Of a stretch of 64,000 nucleotides of DNA, positions 9,618 to 20,430 are shown one piece after another; within the stretch, counting starts at the first letter, position 1, and each line of letters begins with the position of its first letter. Position numbers and translations under genes: made by a program. The stretch comes from Apiotrichum sp. Y4204 (lineage: Eukaryota; Basidiomycota; Tremellomycetes; Trichosporonales; Trichosporonaceae), in NCBI GenBank assembly GCA_025531455.1, contig JAMYHL010000013.1:248001-312000 (forward strand). The letters are read 5' to 3'. The notes under the pieces were generated by a model. It had not been told where the DNA came from and did not search any database. It worked only from the letters and a program-made list of their open reading frames with translations.

Positions 9618-12600
9618 ATGCAGCTCACCCTTGGGTCGGCCAGCAACAGCGCGACCACTCTGGCTTGCTGCGACCTAACCTTCCTAATAGGAACGTGGGA
9701 ATCACTAACCCACAGCGCTGATACCATCACCTGGGCTGAAGACACGCTTCAACCCCGCAGTATAGGCGAACAATGGAATACAGCTGTGCTCTCAGTAACG
9801 GCGTCTGCAGTACCCTCTGGGGCTGACAGCACGTTACTCACCACAGCTGCAGTATGCAACGTGCACTGTTCACCGGGGTCGGTGATCCCTAGGACACCCA
9901 CGGTGAACACCGCGTCGTATGCGTTCCACCACGACTGGACCACTTCGATTGACGAGCAGCATCCCTACGACCCAATCCACCCCGCGCAACATCTTCGGGT
10001 GCGTTATGAGCTCTCAGAGAACGAGGCGGCGGTACCCTATGGGGCCGACCCCTCCTCTCTCACCTCATGCGCTGACGCCCTACACTTGGCTTGGAACATG
10101 CTCTCAGACCTGAACCCCGCGGTATCCATAGGAGCCGACGGATCAGACCTCACCATGATCCCCGTAGAAGACATGACTGTACCCGGTCATGACCTACAAA
10201 AGCCATCCTACTGCACACTGTGCACCAATACACCTTACCACACCTTTGCCGCACAACCAAACCACATACCCTGTCACACTTCATATCAATCCGAACACAT
10301 AGACACATTCCCACATTCCCACTGCAGTAAAGTGCCTCACCAGACTAGCCATCATGCCCACCCACACCCCCCATCACGAACCTTCCCACCTCTGTTGCAC
10401 ATCGTCCCACATCGGAGCCCACAAGCAAAGAGCAATGAGCCCGCAGCGACCCACACAAAGCACCAAAGCTTGCCCCTCGTCAGACTTTCCTCGGACCCTA
10501 CACCCAACATGACGGCCCAAAGCATACAGAACACAGACATTGAAAACACCGTCAGAAGCTGCATTAAACAACCAACTCATTACCTTGTGATCCCCAGCCG
10601 TCAGAGTTATCACACGCGCTCTCAGAGCTATCAGACAGACCAGAATCATCACAAGCCCCAGCAGCGTCAGACGTATCACACTCTCCACGCATACCGGACA
10701 AACAATGAGTTCCAGGTATACCAGCAGCACCATGAGTACCACGTTCAACAGACCATGACCCTCTGGCCCCACGTAACAGAAAAACTAAACAGACCCGGGC
10801 CCCACATCAGATCCATCAGAGATATCAGTCCGGGTCCAAGGTCACCCCAAACATGCCGCTTGAGATACACCACTCATGCCCCTCATACCCCTCAGGGCAC
10901 CGCGCGCACATCCACGATCCATAAACTGCAGCAGACCACAGAACTGAGCCATATGAGCCTCCCACCGATCACATACACAGGACACTCATCCCCACCTCAC
11001 CGTCAGTGCACAACTGTCACAACAGTCTGGAATAACCCGCAGAACCAAGTGGAGAATAGAATAGCGATCAGTGTTCACTATCAGTCCACGCACATCGTGC
11101 ATGAACCCCGTCAGACCGCGCGATATGCGCAACAGGACATCTCACGCCCCCACCTTCCTCCCCACACAGAGGACCAGATCCAGGATTACCAGGACAGATC
11201 GGGCGCTAGATCATCGAATCTCCGTGGGCCCTGCCAAGACAACACGCTGCACATAAACCAGAGCTACACCTCTCAACACCATACCCTTAACATCTTAGGT
11301 CCCACGAAAGGATCAATGACACCACACATCAACTGCTCCGCAACACATCCTAACATCTCGGATCCACCTCTATCACCCAGCTGCCATGAGAGCGCCAGGA
11401 GTCGGACACACCCGACCCCCCCGATGACTTTGATACTCGCACATACAGTCCGGAGCTACCTGAGAACAACTATCCCTCCCCATAGCATTCAATTCACAGG
11501 CCACGGCTGCCGACCCACCACCCGACTGACCCGCTTCCCACCCCATATGGGCTTTGCCGTTATCCTCATCTTCACTCACGAAGCCGAATCGATCCACATC
11601 CAGACTCCCTCACAGGACATAAGGAGAGAAGACCTGCCCCACCAGATCCTCCTCCCTCAACGTCAAAGGAAAACCCCCTCCTCTCCTCACCACACACAGA
11701 CAACCACCAGATCCGTACTCGGACTCGCTTCAACCATCTGGCCCTCAATCATCACTCCCGATCCGCATGACCTAAGCTGCTCACTGACCCAGCCGCCAGC
11801 AGATACTTATAAAGGACCGGTAAGCAGCCCCCGTAGGATCTTTCCTCAACTCCACCCCACCATCATTCTCTCCCCATCACTATTCAAGAAATCTAGCTAC
11901 CTCCCCTCATACATCACAACTGCCCGAATGGACACTCCACACCAACAACCGGGGACCTCAGAACCCCCCCCTGACACTATCACCATAATGGGTGGCGCCA
12001 AAGCGGAGTTGGCCCTCGCTTCTCACGTCAACTACGCCTCAGCAGACCTTATCAAGCTCGATGACGACGAACTTGACAGCGACCTCCCCATGTCGGCGTC
12101 AAACCCGTTCAATAAGCAAACGTTCAAGGACCTTGAGCTCATGATATTCGGCCTGTCCGGACCATCGACTGACACGATCCTTCACAAAACTCGCATAATG
12201 TTGGACAATATCAACGAGAACCACCCAAACGACGCCCCCCTTGACCCGTCGCTCCTACACATTGAACCCGGACAGAAAGACAGCCGCGGGAACGCTTTCG
12301 TAGACCGCACCATTCGTATCCTCTTCACATCGGACGCCATCCAAACGGGCAAGGCCTCGATCGAGACGATGAACGCCCTCCGAACGCGACTCCTGGAGAA
12401 AAACATCGCCGCATTCTGGACATGTGGATCGGCCACCTCGAAACTCGCGATTGCCGTCTGCAAGATCTCCCTGTCAACCAACAGACGCCAACCAAAGAAC
12501 CCTCAACGCATCCCCCCTCGCGAAGCGGCATTCGAATTTGCGAAACAATGCTGCCATGAACTTGGCATTGTGGACGCCCGAGCCTGGGGTAACTTGGTCC

Positions 12601-15600
12601 CACCCAACAACCAATCCGCGCAACCTTCCTTCCACTTAGATGTCCCCACCCCATGGGATGTCGATACCCTCACAGCCACATCTATGGAGCGCGACACGCC
12701 ATACCAAGCGCAGGTCGATAACACTTGGTACGACTTCCACTTCGTTAGAATCAACAACATCCTTCCTTCACCCGGACCAGCGACCCTGGCCATCGCTGCC
12801 GAAGACTCATTTACTGAGGAATCAATCACCTGGCTAGCCAAACTCTTCCTTCGCTCCTACCTGATAGACTGCAGGGAGCGCGGGGTGGCCCCCAAATCCC
12901 CCCTTCCCAGAGTCGTCAATATCCGCGCCCCCTTAAGCATCCACACGCGTTGGGCTACCATCACGTTCAGCGACTACGAAGTCCCGCACTTTGTCTTAAA
13001 TAACGACATTGTTCTCCCCCCTTCAGTTTTGATCGTCACAACGTATATCAAAGCTATAAACGCCAACTTCAACGTGCGCAACCTGAACAACGCGCCACGC
13101 GCTTCGGCCTCAACTGCGAAGCTCAACGACTCAATCTCCAAGGCCACCGCACTTCAAAAGCAAAATGCCCAAGCGATGAACCAGAAAGCGGATCTCCTAA
13201 CAGACGCCTTCGGACACCTGATTCAATACGTGGCTCATTCCTCGAAAGTACAAAACGATAACACCATTTCACTCGCACGCCACTCAACCCTTTACATGGA
13301 CTACCAACAACAACACCAAGGGCTCGCCCGTCAACTGAGCGACCTCAAGGAAGAAATCATGACAGTCAGACAGGCCATGGACCTCAAATCCAACCACCTC
13401 ATGATGGCCAACACACTCGGAACCTCTCAAGAAGATATCAGCACTCTCCGCGCCGACATCAATTCAGCCCGAGTCGAACTCGCCTCCCTCAACCAGCAGA
13501 GGTTGGAGCTTCAGAAAAGGATCGCGGCACATGAACAACACCGGATTGGTTTCCCTCAGCTTGAAGCAGCCCCAACCCTCGACACGACCCCATTCCGCCT
13601 TCTGTCGGCAGGCCCTAGCAGCACCCCATCGAGCATAATCACAAACAGCAACCTCACCCACCAGACATCGGCCCACATTGCGACGAACGAGAATGACGAC
13701 CCCCACAATAACCAGACCATACAGGCTGAGTCCAACAACAAGGGACCAGGCCCCTCCCAGCATCAGATGCACGGAAAGAGCACAGCGTCCGCCGGCCCGT
13801 CGACCCCCAAACAGACTTTTCGCAACAAATCCAAGAACAGGACCCACATGGACATCGACGTAAGCTACCCAGTAATTCCTCCACTTAAAAGGACCAACAG
13901 ATCACCCCTCTACGATACTGACACCCAAGTAAACCAGCAAATGAACGTAGAAGCAAGTGCAGGCTTATGGATTCTCCATTGGCCAAAGAGGACTCCCACT
14001 TCGGAAACACCGACCACAGTGATCCCAAACAGACGTTACCACCAGCACATCATGCCCCCAACCCCACCACGACATTACTTCCCAACCAGCCGACATGCAA
14101 AACCCCTCCGACTACAGCAGACTCATCACAGTACCACCCCCCCAAAAACCCCGGATTATACGAAAAGGACACAAGCAATGCGACACTCATCAATCATGAC
14201 CAACCAATTGATCAATCAAGCAGGACCCTGCAGGCTTCCATACACCCCGCATCCCACGAACCACAACGGGATAGAACGTCCTCACCTGGGGACCCCTCGT
14301 GTAGACCACACCCCCACGAGCCACTCTCCCTCGACGCTCCTCTTCCAGTATCCTGGACCCGGTCAACGAGGCCGACTTCAAGGAAGACGCAGCATGACAC
14401 CCACCCAGATCACCGATCCCCATGATGACACCATAAGACCCATTATCCGACATCCTCCCACCACGACATCACACATAGCAATACATAGGCTCATGATGAT
14501 AGTAATACTGGCCTACATCATAGTGAGAATACCGACCAACATGCCTCTCCATAACAGGACCGCGCTTAATATCATCGTATTCGCAACAGCAGTTGCCGCG
14601 GCAGATCCCCATACCACCTCACAGAACTTATCACTCCTAACCCTGAACTGTCGATACCTGACTCCTAACAACATAACAAAATTAGATGCAGTAACTCTAC
14701 TTGTGGAAGCCACACGGCCCCATATTATTGCCCTATCCGAATACGCCCATCACGCCAACACCAGACCTTGGACACATAAGGACTATTCCATCATCATCTC
14801 ACATAATCCTGACACAGTAAGCGCCAGCACAGCGATACTGATCCACAAATCAATCCCCTTCACCGAACCTCCCGCCATCGATACCTCACCAACGGTACGG
14901 GGTCGACTGGCCACTGCAGACATCACATTATCAATTGCCAAGAAACCAACTCGAATCCGGGTCATGGCGGCGTATGCCCCAACAAAAGAAATCATCCCGT
15001 TCACTGACTTCTGGACCCATGTCTCGGACCGAATTGGGTCCTCACCGCACTGGATTGCCGTCGGTGACTTCAACACCCACCTCAACTCATGGGAAATCCT
15101 CAGATACTCAAACAACAATTCAACGGGGAGGAAGCGGTTTGATATAGCATACAGAGATTTCTTGACGAAACACACCGCCATCGACGGATGGAACGACTTC
15201 CCGTCAACTAATGTACACCTACACTGGACATACTCTTATGTGACCCAGGGAGACTCATCAACATCATCAAATAATTGCCGCGCCCACAGAATCATCGACC
15301 GACTGGCGTGCTCCCCGGCGCTGAGAACCTCGGACATCTCAATCCCTGATCACCACATCCCCTACACCGATCATAGACCAGTGCTATTCCACATGACCAC
15401 AGCAAACCTCCACATCCCCCGAAGCACCTATAAGTCCCGACTACCATTGCGGTACAAGAAACCGGATCCAAAATCGCAAAGCTGGAGGTTTGAAAAAATG
15501 AACGAGACGCTGGATATGATACAACTGAACCTCATCACTGACCACACAACCCACGAACTGGCCATCCTGAACATCCAGAAAACAATGAGCATCGCGGCCC

Positions 15601-18600
15601 AATCAGCATTCGCATTCCAACCACGCCCCACCCCAAACCAGACATGGCGCCCCCCGAGATCGAAAGAGGAAACTGACCTAAAAGCGAAACTTAAGGCGGT
15701 GAAACAAGTGATAAACATGATGGGAACGCACCCTTCACTACACCACAAACCGTTGACAAACCTACAGCATCAGATCCTTGAAGAGGCGGAACTCACCGCT
15801 TCAGAGCGAGACATCAAATCCGCCATAAGACGCATAAGGAACAACATCAGCAAGGACCTACGACAATTTCACCCGTCAGCGAACTTCGTCATGAACGCGG
15901 AGCAACTTGATGAATTACACGTAAAAGCTCTTAAAGGGGGCCCGGTTAAGAGATTACTGTCATCAAACCACCAGATCACTAACACGCCGGCCCTTGTCAC
16001 ACCGGACGGCCGGATGACAACAAGCCCCAAGCGCAAACTGGAAATCTTCACCGACCACTTCAATAATCTCCTCGCGAGAACAACACCGAAACCGTCTCAA
16101 AAACCATGGATCACATCCCCCTCGGTCGTTAAACTCAGAGATCAAATCAAGAAAGAAGCGGATCAGTTCAACTGGCCAAGAACAATGACACTGGAAGACC
16201 TCAAAACCATCCTCAACAAAGGGAACCCGAAACCGTGTCCGGGCCCAGATGGCATTAAGAAATGGATGATACGGCAAGCCTCTGATCACTTCCTACGGGG
16301 TGTACTGCAGGTAGTAAACTACGCGATCACACATAACTCATTCCCAGCCCCTATACAGGACAATTACCTCACCCCGCTATATAAGAAAGGGGACCCCACT
16401 CAGCCGACCAATTACAGAGGCATCGTACTCGCGAACACACTACACTCAGTAATTGCAACATGGTTGGCACAATACCTTCAGACGGTAGCATGGAAGGCGG
16501 CCCTGCTCCCTCCCACTCAGATTGCAACTCAGAAAGGCGCCCAACCAGGTGATCTCACCGCATTTCTCGCCTCTATCAATCGAATTGCCATCCAATCGGA
16601 CTCCACGATCCACCTCATCAAGCGAGACCACACGAAAGGGTTCGATCTCCTGGCTCCAACTGCCTTCGAAGACGCGGTCAGAGCATATGGACTACCCCCA
16701 TCACTGATTGATTTCGAGAAAGCCAGGTCCCAAAACGTCAAACTATACGTGAGAACTCATGATGGAATCGGGACGTCAATCTCCACCAACGGTCAATTGA
16801 AACAAGGAGACCCGGCCAGCCCAATCAAGTACACACTGGCAATGTCGATGCTCTACCACTGGCTTAAAGACCAGGCTGGAATTAATTTCCCTACCCTAAC
16901 TTCCAGAACGGCCCACCTTGGAGGCTATCATTGCCCAGCGGATAGGATATCACTGACCCTCGTCTCGGTAGAGGCAATGGATGACTCGATCCTATTCGGA
17001 ACAGACTGGGATCAACTCGCACATACCACTGGACTCGCTGAGAGCTTCCAGGACGCATATGGCATCCAGACCGCTTGGGACAAGAAAACAACATGCGCAA
17101 CACTGGGCCGGCCTCTAACCCCACTACCGATGGAAGTCTCCATAACAATCAACGGAACATTAAAGAAAGTGCCCTTCGAACAGAATCCCTCCTTCCTGAG
17201 AACGACGATCGATAACCGCGGACACGCCTTACAACGCATCGAACAGGTAGTGACAGGTTTCAATTTCCCCGAATCTCGGAACCTACCACTAAACGTGGCC
17301 CGGAAATTAACCTGGGCGGTGTTAACCCCGAGAATCAGACCTATACTCGCACTTCACCCAATCTCACATACAGACGCCATGCACATTGACAAACTCATTG
17401 CAGATAAAGTTTGCGCGGCGCTCCACATCCCGAAGTCACAACACCCCATCTTGGCACTCCCGACGGCACACAGAGGATTCGGCTTCCCTTCAGTAGCTAT
17501 AATTAACATTGAGCTGGCAGTCAATATGACCCTCAGGCAACTAAATAGCAGACACCCCCCTTTCGCAGCGGCGGCAGCGTTGACCCTGCAGAACTGGAGC
17601 TGCTACAGGGACAATCACTGCACAAACCCCTTCGCGCAACCCACATACTGGCAGGCCCCGCCATCGACTAACGGAAGCCACATTCTAAGAAACGGAATTA
17701 TGGGCAAGAAAAACGTCCCTCAGGCTTGGATCACAGCCGGGATAGCTCTGCGAGCAGCGAACCTCAAAATTGTACATACGGATATCAGCTATCTCATATC
17801 CAAGTGCTCAATGGACCACACTCTGAATGCAGCACGATTGGCGGCCCGAACCTACCCCACTCCTATCAACCTACCCACGTCTTCCACCCACCCTAATTAT
17901 AATAACAACGGGCCCGCCCCCTTCTCATTTGTCACAGACAATGAAATAAGTAGCCCATGGGCAAAGGTGCCGTGGCCTGCATTACTATCCCCAGCGGACC
18001 CGTCTCTAATCGTTCCCAGAAAAGACAGACTCGCCGCCTACCTCACCTTACTCCAACCGAACCACCCAGCCAACAGGGACCTGCCATCATCTGATAACCC
18101 ATCTGACCCCATAAACTGTTTGAGATGGGCAACAGACGCCAGTCACACTAACAGAACGACCATGCACGGTCAACCCCCCTCAACCACCGCGGCAGTCATC
18201 ACTCCATCCCAACACTCACTCACTTACACACTATCAGGGTCTGACACGAACGCGGGACACGGAGAACTACTGGCAGTAACGGCTGCAATCCTGGGCACCA
18301 TACCGAATAACTCAACGTATCACACAGTACACACCGATTACCTTAGGGCGGTTACCACGGTGGCAAACATCCAGGTCAATGACACCATTCACGATATCAC
18401 CTGGAGATCCCGACCAGCGAACGAGATGATTGCCATCCTAAACACAGCCCTACACCTTACACAGCGTGCCCCTGACAGAGGCAAATCAATCGCGGTGGCT
18501 CACATCAAGGCTCACACACAGCTTGACGACCTCATCTCAAAGCTCAACGAGAAAGCCGATAGCATGGCCAAAGCGGCCCACTCCAGGAGTGCTGCTCGTT

Positions 18601-20240
18601 GGCTCTCCCCAGACAACAACACCCAGCGAGGAGACATCCACAATCATACTCTTTTACCCCCACCAACCGCCTTCATGGACAGGTTTGCGATTCACGGACC
18701 TCGGGGATACATGAATGACACATGGAAAGGACACCTAATGAAAGCGATCCCACCCCTAATTATCAGAGGCATGCCCATTAAGATGCGCATGCGCCTCAAA
18801 GGGGATAGACCAGAACACGAACTTCCCACAGACAGATATTTCCACACCGCGTCCCCGGCCAAGCTGATACCCAAAATACAGTACCTCACAAGAACGAATC
18901 TGCTGACCACACCCTCCCGATCGCACAGAATTGACGGGAGCGACCCCTCATGCCCGCTCTGCCAGCATCCGTGGGCAAATGCAGAACACATCTTCATGTC
19001 ATGCCCGGAGCTAAACGACATCCGCGAACGAACCATCAAATCATGCACCACTATACGCACCCCACCAGCCGGAGACCCAGAAGTCGCCAAGGCCGATAGG
19101 GCTGAATCCCCAGACGTGGAAACCCTAGACGCGGTACGCGAGGCCTGGTTGGCATACGTCACAACGTCCTTCTATACCCCACCAACGCTGACAGGAGCGT
19201 ATTATCATGGATATACACATCAGCCACCCAAACCCCTATCCTCATATCACCAAGCAAAGATGTACAGGGCTTGCATCCAAGTAACCGCGGCGGTATGGGG
19301 CTATTGGATTAAAAGAACCAAAACACAAAATACACCTGTAATCCCACCGTTCAGTGACGAGCATAAGACCTGGCCAGATTCCCACAAATTCACTCCAAAG
19401 AGACCAAGGCAGCGACCCCTTCCGGGACACAGTCGCTCATCGAACACCACGAACGTCACCAGCAACACCACCACCACCAGCACGACGTCCTCATCGGGGG
19501 ACACACACGGCCCTCACGGCCAAACCACCGTCGCGACCCACGCGTCACCAACGACGACAACACCCAATCAAACGGCCTCGGTCTTGTTGGTAGGACCCAC
19601 TTCGGACACGACACACCAAGACCACGCGACACAGGACCGGCCGGACCAGGACAGGCCTAGCGGTGTTACACCGACACCAACAATACCCCCCAGCACCGCG
19701 ACGCTCCAAAGGAAGGTGGAATACAAGAAGCCCTTCACAGACGACGAACTTTCAAAGCACACCCCGTCTAGGATTCCCCACCCTCGACTGCTGGCTCGAC
19801 TACTGGGCGACCCTTCACAAGAAGTCGCAAATGAAGTTACCAGAGTCGTGGACGCTGCAGTGGCCCACCACAAAGCGCGGGACGAAAACATCCGCCAAAG
19901 AATCGATTCACTAGGAGACCCTAGACCTGTCGCGCGACCGAGCTCACTTAACGTCAAACCGATCAACCACCGCAAACGGCCCCAGTCACCCTCGAATACA
20001 GACCCTCCTTCGAAAAGGAGAACACCTACGACCACCCATCACACACAGACCACCAGGTCATCAGCGCCCTCCACCAGCACACTACGGAAGATCAAACCGA
20101 TTAACCACCGGAGAATCTCCCACCCGACACCGACAACCTCCACACACCCAACACCACCAACATCCATACTCCTCCCTAAAAGACCTCCACCGCCAAGCAA
20201 CAGCCCACGGCCCTCAAAGAAGAGCAAACCTAATAAGTAA
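9618..20240 (+). CDS. LINE polyprotein: gag-like, endonuclease, reverse transcriptase, RNase H
   Basis: One frame of 3540 codons. Residues 1-770 are Pro/Ser/Thr/His-rich and may be a translated 5' UTR, so synthesis could start at Met771 (position 11928). Residues 771-1320 look gag-like and include a coiled coil at about 1241-1308. The APE endonuclease spans about 1669-1925 (LLTLNC, VGDFNTH, DHRPVLF). Reverse transcriptase starts near 2202 (CPGPDGIKKW). Motif A is RDHTKGFD with Asp2337. Motif C reads EAMDDS, with Asp2455-2456 kept but Met in place of the usual Y/F-x context. RNase H follows with Asp2840, Glu2882, Asp2907 and Asp2980 (by eye). A knuckle C-x2-C-x8-H-x4-C runs 3112-3129. The basic tail repeats KPINHR twice. 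The protein would nick target DNA and copy its own RNA. Confidence 0.93.
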   Translation: MQLTLGSASNSATTLACCDLTFLIGTWESLTHSADTITWAEDTLQPRSIGEQWNTAVLSVTASAVPSGADSTLLTTAAVCNVHCSPGSVIPRTPTVNTASYAFHHDWTTSIDEQHPYDPIHPAQHLRVRYELSENEAAVPYGADPSSLTSCADALHLAWNMLSDLNPAVSIGADGSDLTMIPVEDMTVPGHDLQKPSYCTLCTNTPYHTFAAQPNHIPCHTSYQSEHIDTFPHSHCSKVPHQTSHHAHPHPPSRTFPPLLHIVPHRSPQAKSNEPAATHTKHQSLPLVRLSSDPTPNMTAQSIQNTDIENTVRSCIKQPTHYLVIPSRQSYHTRSQSYQTDQNHHKPQQRQTYHTLHAYRTNNEFQVYQQHHEYHVQQTMTLWPHVTEKLNRPGPHIRSIRDISPGPRSPQTCRLRYTTHAPHTPQGTARTSTIHKLQQTTELSHMSLPPITYTGHSSPPHRQCTTVTTVWNNPQNQVENRIAISVHYQSTHIVHEPRQTARYAQQDISRPHLPPHTEDQIQDYQDRSGARSSNLRGPCQDNTLHINQSYTSQHHTLNILGPTKGSMTPHINCSATHPNISDPPLSPSCHESARSRTHPTPPMTLILAHTVRSYLRTTIPPHSIQFTGHGCRPTTRLTRFPPHMGFAVILIFTHEAESIHIQTPSQDIRREDLPHQILLPQRQRKTPSSPHHTQTTTRSVLGLASTIWPSIITPDPHDLSCSLTQPPADTYKGPVSSPRRIFPQLHPTIILSPSLFKKSSYLPSYITTARMDTPHQQPGTSEPPPDTITIMGGAKAELALASHVNYASADLIKLDDDELDSDLPMSASNPFNKQTFKDLELMIFGLSGPSTDTILHKTRIMLDNINENHPNDAPLDPSLLHIEPGQKDSRGNAFVDRTIRILFTSDAIQTGKASIETMNALRTRLLEKNIAAFWTCGSATSKLAIAVCKISLSTNRRQPKNPQRIPPREAAFEFAKQCCHELGIVDARAWGNLVPPNNQSAQPSFHLDVPTPWDVDTLTATSMERDTPYQAQVDNTWYDFHFVRINNILPSPGPATLAIAAEDSFTEESITWLAKLFLRSYLIDCRERGVAPKSPLPRVVNIRAPLSIHTRWATITFSDYEVPHFVLNNDIVLPPSVLIVTTYIKAINANFNVRNLNNAPRASASTAKLNDSISKATALQKQNAQAMNQKADLLTDAFGHLIQYVAHSSKVQNDNTISLARHSTLYMDYQQQHQGLARQLSDLKEEIMTVRQAMDLKSNHLMMANTLGTSQEDISTLRADINSARVELASLNQQRLELQKRIAAHEQHRIGFPQLEAAPTLDTTPFRLLSAGPSSTPSSIITNSNLTHQTSAHIATNENDDPHNNQTIQAESNNKGPGPSQHQMHGKSTASAGPSTPKQTFRNKSKNRTHMDIDVSYPVIPPLKRTNRSPLYDTDTQVNQQMNVEASAGLWILHWPKRTPTSETPTTVIPNRRYHQHIMPPTPPRHYFPTSRHAKPLRLQQTHHSTTPPKTPDYTKRTQAMRHSSIMTNQLINQAGPCRLPYTPHPTNHNGIERPHLGTPRVDHTPTSHSPSTLLFQYPGPGQRGRLQGRRSMTPTQITDPHDDTIRPIIRHPPTTTSHIAIHRLMMIVILAYIIVRIPTNMPLHNRTALNIIVFATAVAAADPHTTSQNLSLLTLNCRYLTPNNITKLDAVTLLVEATRPHIIALSEYAHHANTRPWTHKDYSIIISHNPDTVSASTAILIHKSIPFTEPPAIDTSPTVRGRLATADITLSIAKKPTRIRVMAAYAPTKEIIPFTDFWTHVSDRIGSSPHWIAVGDFNTHLNSWEILRYSNNNSTGRKRFDIAYRDFLTKHTAIDGWNDFPSTNVHLHWTYSYVTQGDSSTSSNNCRAHRIIDRLACSPALRTSDISIPDHHIPYTDHRPVLFHMTTANLHIPRSTYKSRLPLRYKKPDPKSQSWRFEKMNETLDMIQLNLITDHTTHELAILNIQKTMSIAAQSAFAFQPRPTPNQTWRPPRSKEETDLKAKLKAVKQVINMMGTHPSLHHKPLTNLQHQILEEAELTASERDIKSAIRRIRNNISKDLRQFHPSANFVMNAEQLDELHVKALKGGPVKRLLSSNHQITNTPALVTPDGRMTTSPKRKLEIFTDHFNNLLARTTPKPSQKPWITSPSVVKLRDQIKKEADQFNWPRTMTLEDLKTILNKGNPKPCPGPDGIKKWMIRQASDHFLRGVLQVVNYAITHNSFPAPIQDNYLTPLYKKGDPTQPTNYRGIVLANTLHSVIATWLAQYLQTVAWKAALLPPTQIATQKGAQPGDLTAFLASINRIAIQSDSTIHLIKRDHTKGFDLLAPTAFEDAVRAYGLPPSLIDFEKARSQNVKLYVRTHDGIGTSISTNGQLKQGDPASPIKYTLAMSMLYHWLKDQAGINFPTLTSRTAHLGGYHCPADRISLTLVSVEAMDDSILFGTDWDQLAHTTGLAESFQDAYGIQTAWDKKTTCATLGRPLTPLPMEVSITINGTLKKVPFEQNPSFLRTTIDNRGHALQRIEQVVTGFNFPESRNLPLNVARKLTWAVLTPRIRPILALHPISHTDAMHIDKLIADKVCAALHIPKSQHPILALPTAHRGFGFPSVAIINIELAVNMTLRQLNSRHPPFAAAAALTLQNWSCYRDNHCTNPFAQPTYWQAPPSTNGSHILRNGIMGKKNVPQAWITAGIALRAANLKIVHTDISYLISKCSMDHTLNAARLAARTYPTPINLPTSSTHPNYNNNGPAPFSFVTDNEISSPWAKVPWPALLSPADPSLIVPRKDRLAAYLTLLQPNHPANRDLPSSDNPSDPINCLRWATDASHTNRTTMHGQPPSTTAAVITPSQHSLTYTLSGSDTNAGHGELLAVTAAILGTIPNNSTYHTVHTDYLRAVTTVANIQVNDTIHDITWRSRPANEMIAILNTALHLTQRAPDRGKSIAVAHIKAHTQLDDLISKLNEKADSMAKAAHSRSAARWLSPDNNTQRGDIHNHTLLPPPTAFMDRFAIHGPRGYMNDTWKGHLMKAIPPLIIRGMPIKMRMRLKGDRPEHELPTDRYFHTASPAKLIPKIQYLTRTNLLTTPSRSHRIDGSDPSCPLCQHPWANAEHIFMSCPELNDIRERTIKSCTTIRTPPAGDPEVAKADRAESPDVETLDAVREAWLAYVTTSFYTPPTLTGAYYHGYTHQPPKPLSSYHQAKMYRACIQVTAAVWGYWIKRTKTQNTPVIPPFSDEHKTWPDSHKFTPKRPRQRPLPGHSRSSNTTNVTSNTTTTSTTSSSGDTHGPHGQTTVATHASPTTTTPNQTASVLLVGPTSDTTHQDHATQDRPDQDRPSGVTPTPTIPPSTATLQRKVEYKKPFTDDELSKHTPSRIPHPRLLARLLGDPSQEVANEVTRVVDAAVAHHKARDENIRQRIDSLGDPRPVARPSSLNVKPINHRKRPQSPSNTDPPSKRRTPTTTHHTQTTRSSAPSTSTLRKIKPINHRRISHPTPTTSTHPTPPTSILLPKRPPPPSNSPRPSKKSKPNK
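9748..10140 (+). repeat. degenerate repeats in the LINE 5' region
   Basis: A motif resembling GCGGTACCCTATGGGGCCGAC occurs about four times, near 9748, 9807, 10022 and 10112. Three copies are preceded by CTCTCAG, at 9789, 10011 and 10101. The spacing of the last two is 90 bp. The repeats are coding in the large frame but look like 5'-UTR monomers of a LINE promoter. Confidence 0.55.
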
Positions 20241-20430
20241 ACCATACATAAACATCAATAGTACATGCCGACGCACAGCGTGAGCGCCTAAAAACGCCAA
20301 GGCATGGAATGCAATAAAATCCATAACAGTGTTCCACAATGCGACACTAAATCCACAATCTGCGCGTTCGACTCTGGCTACCTGCCAGCAATATTGAGAA
20401 CGGGGGTTGATAACGCGTAAAGTAAAAGTA

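Larger units (their letters stand above)
9618..20430 (+). mobile_element. non-LTR retrotransposon (LINE) with one giant intact frame
   Basis: The element carries, in order, a gag-like region, an APE-type endonuclease, reverse transcriptase, RNase H and a CCHC knuckle, the order used by fungal LINEs. No long terminal repeats are seen. The left boundary is set at the first ATG after the microsatellite and could lie somewhat upstream. The right boundary is uncertain; I place it near the A-rich stretch around 20418-20430, about 190 nt after the stop. I see no clear target-site duplication or long poly-A. The frame is intact over 10.6 kb, which points to a recent insertion. The plus strand is C- and A-rich and G-poor through most of the element, unlike the flanking DNA. 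Confidence 0.92.
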
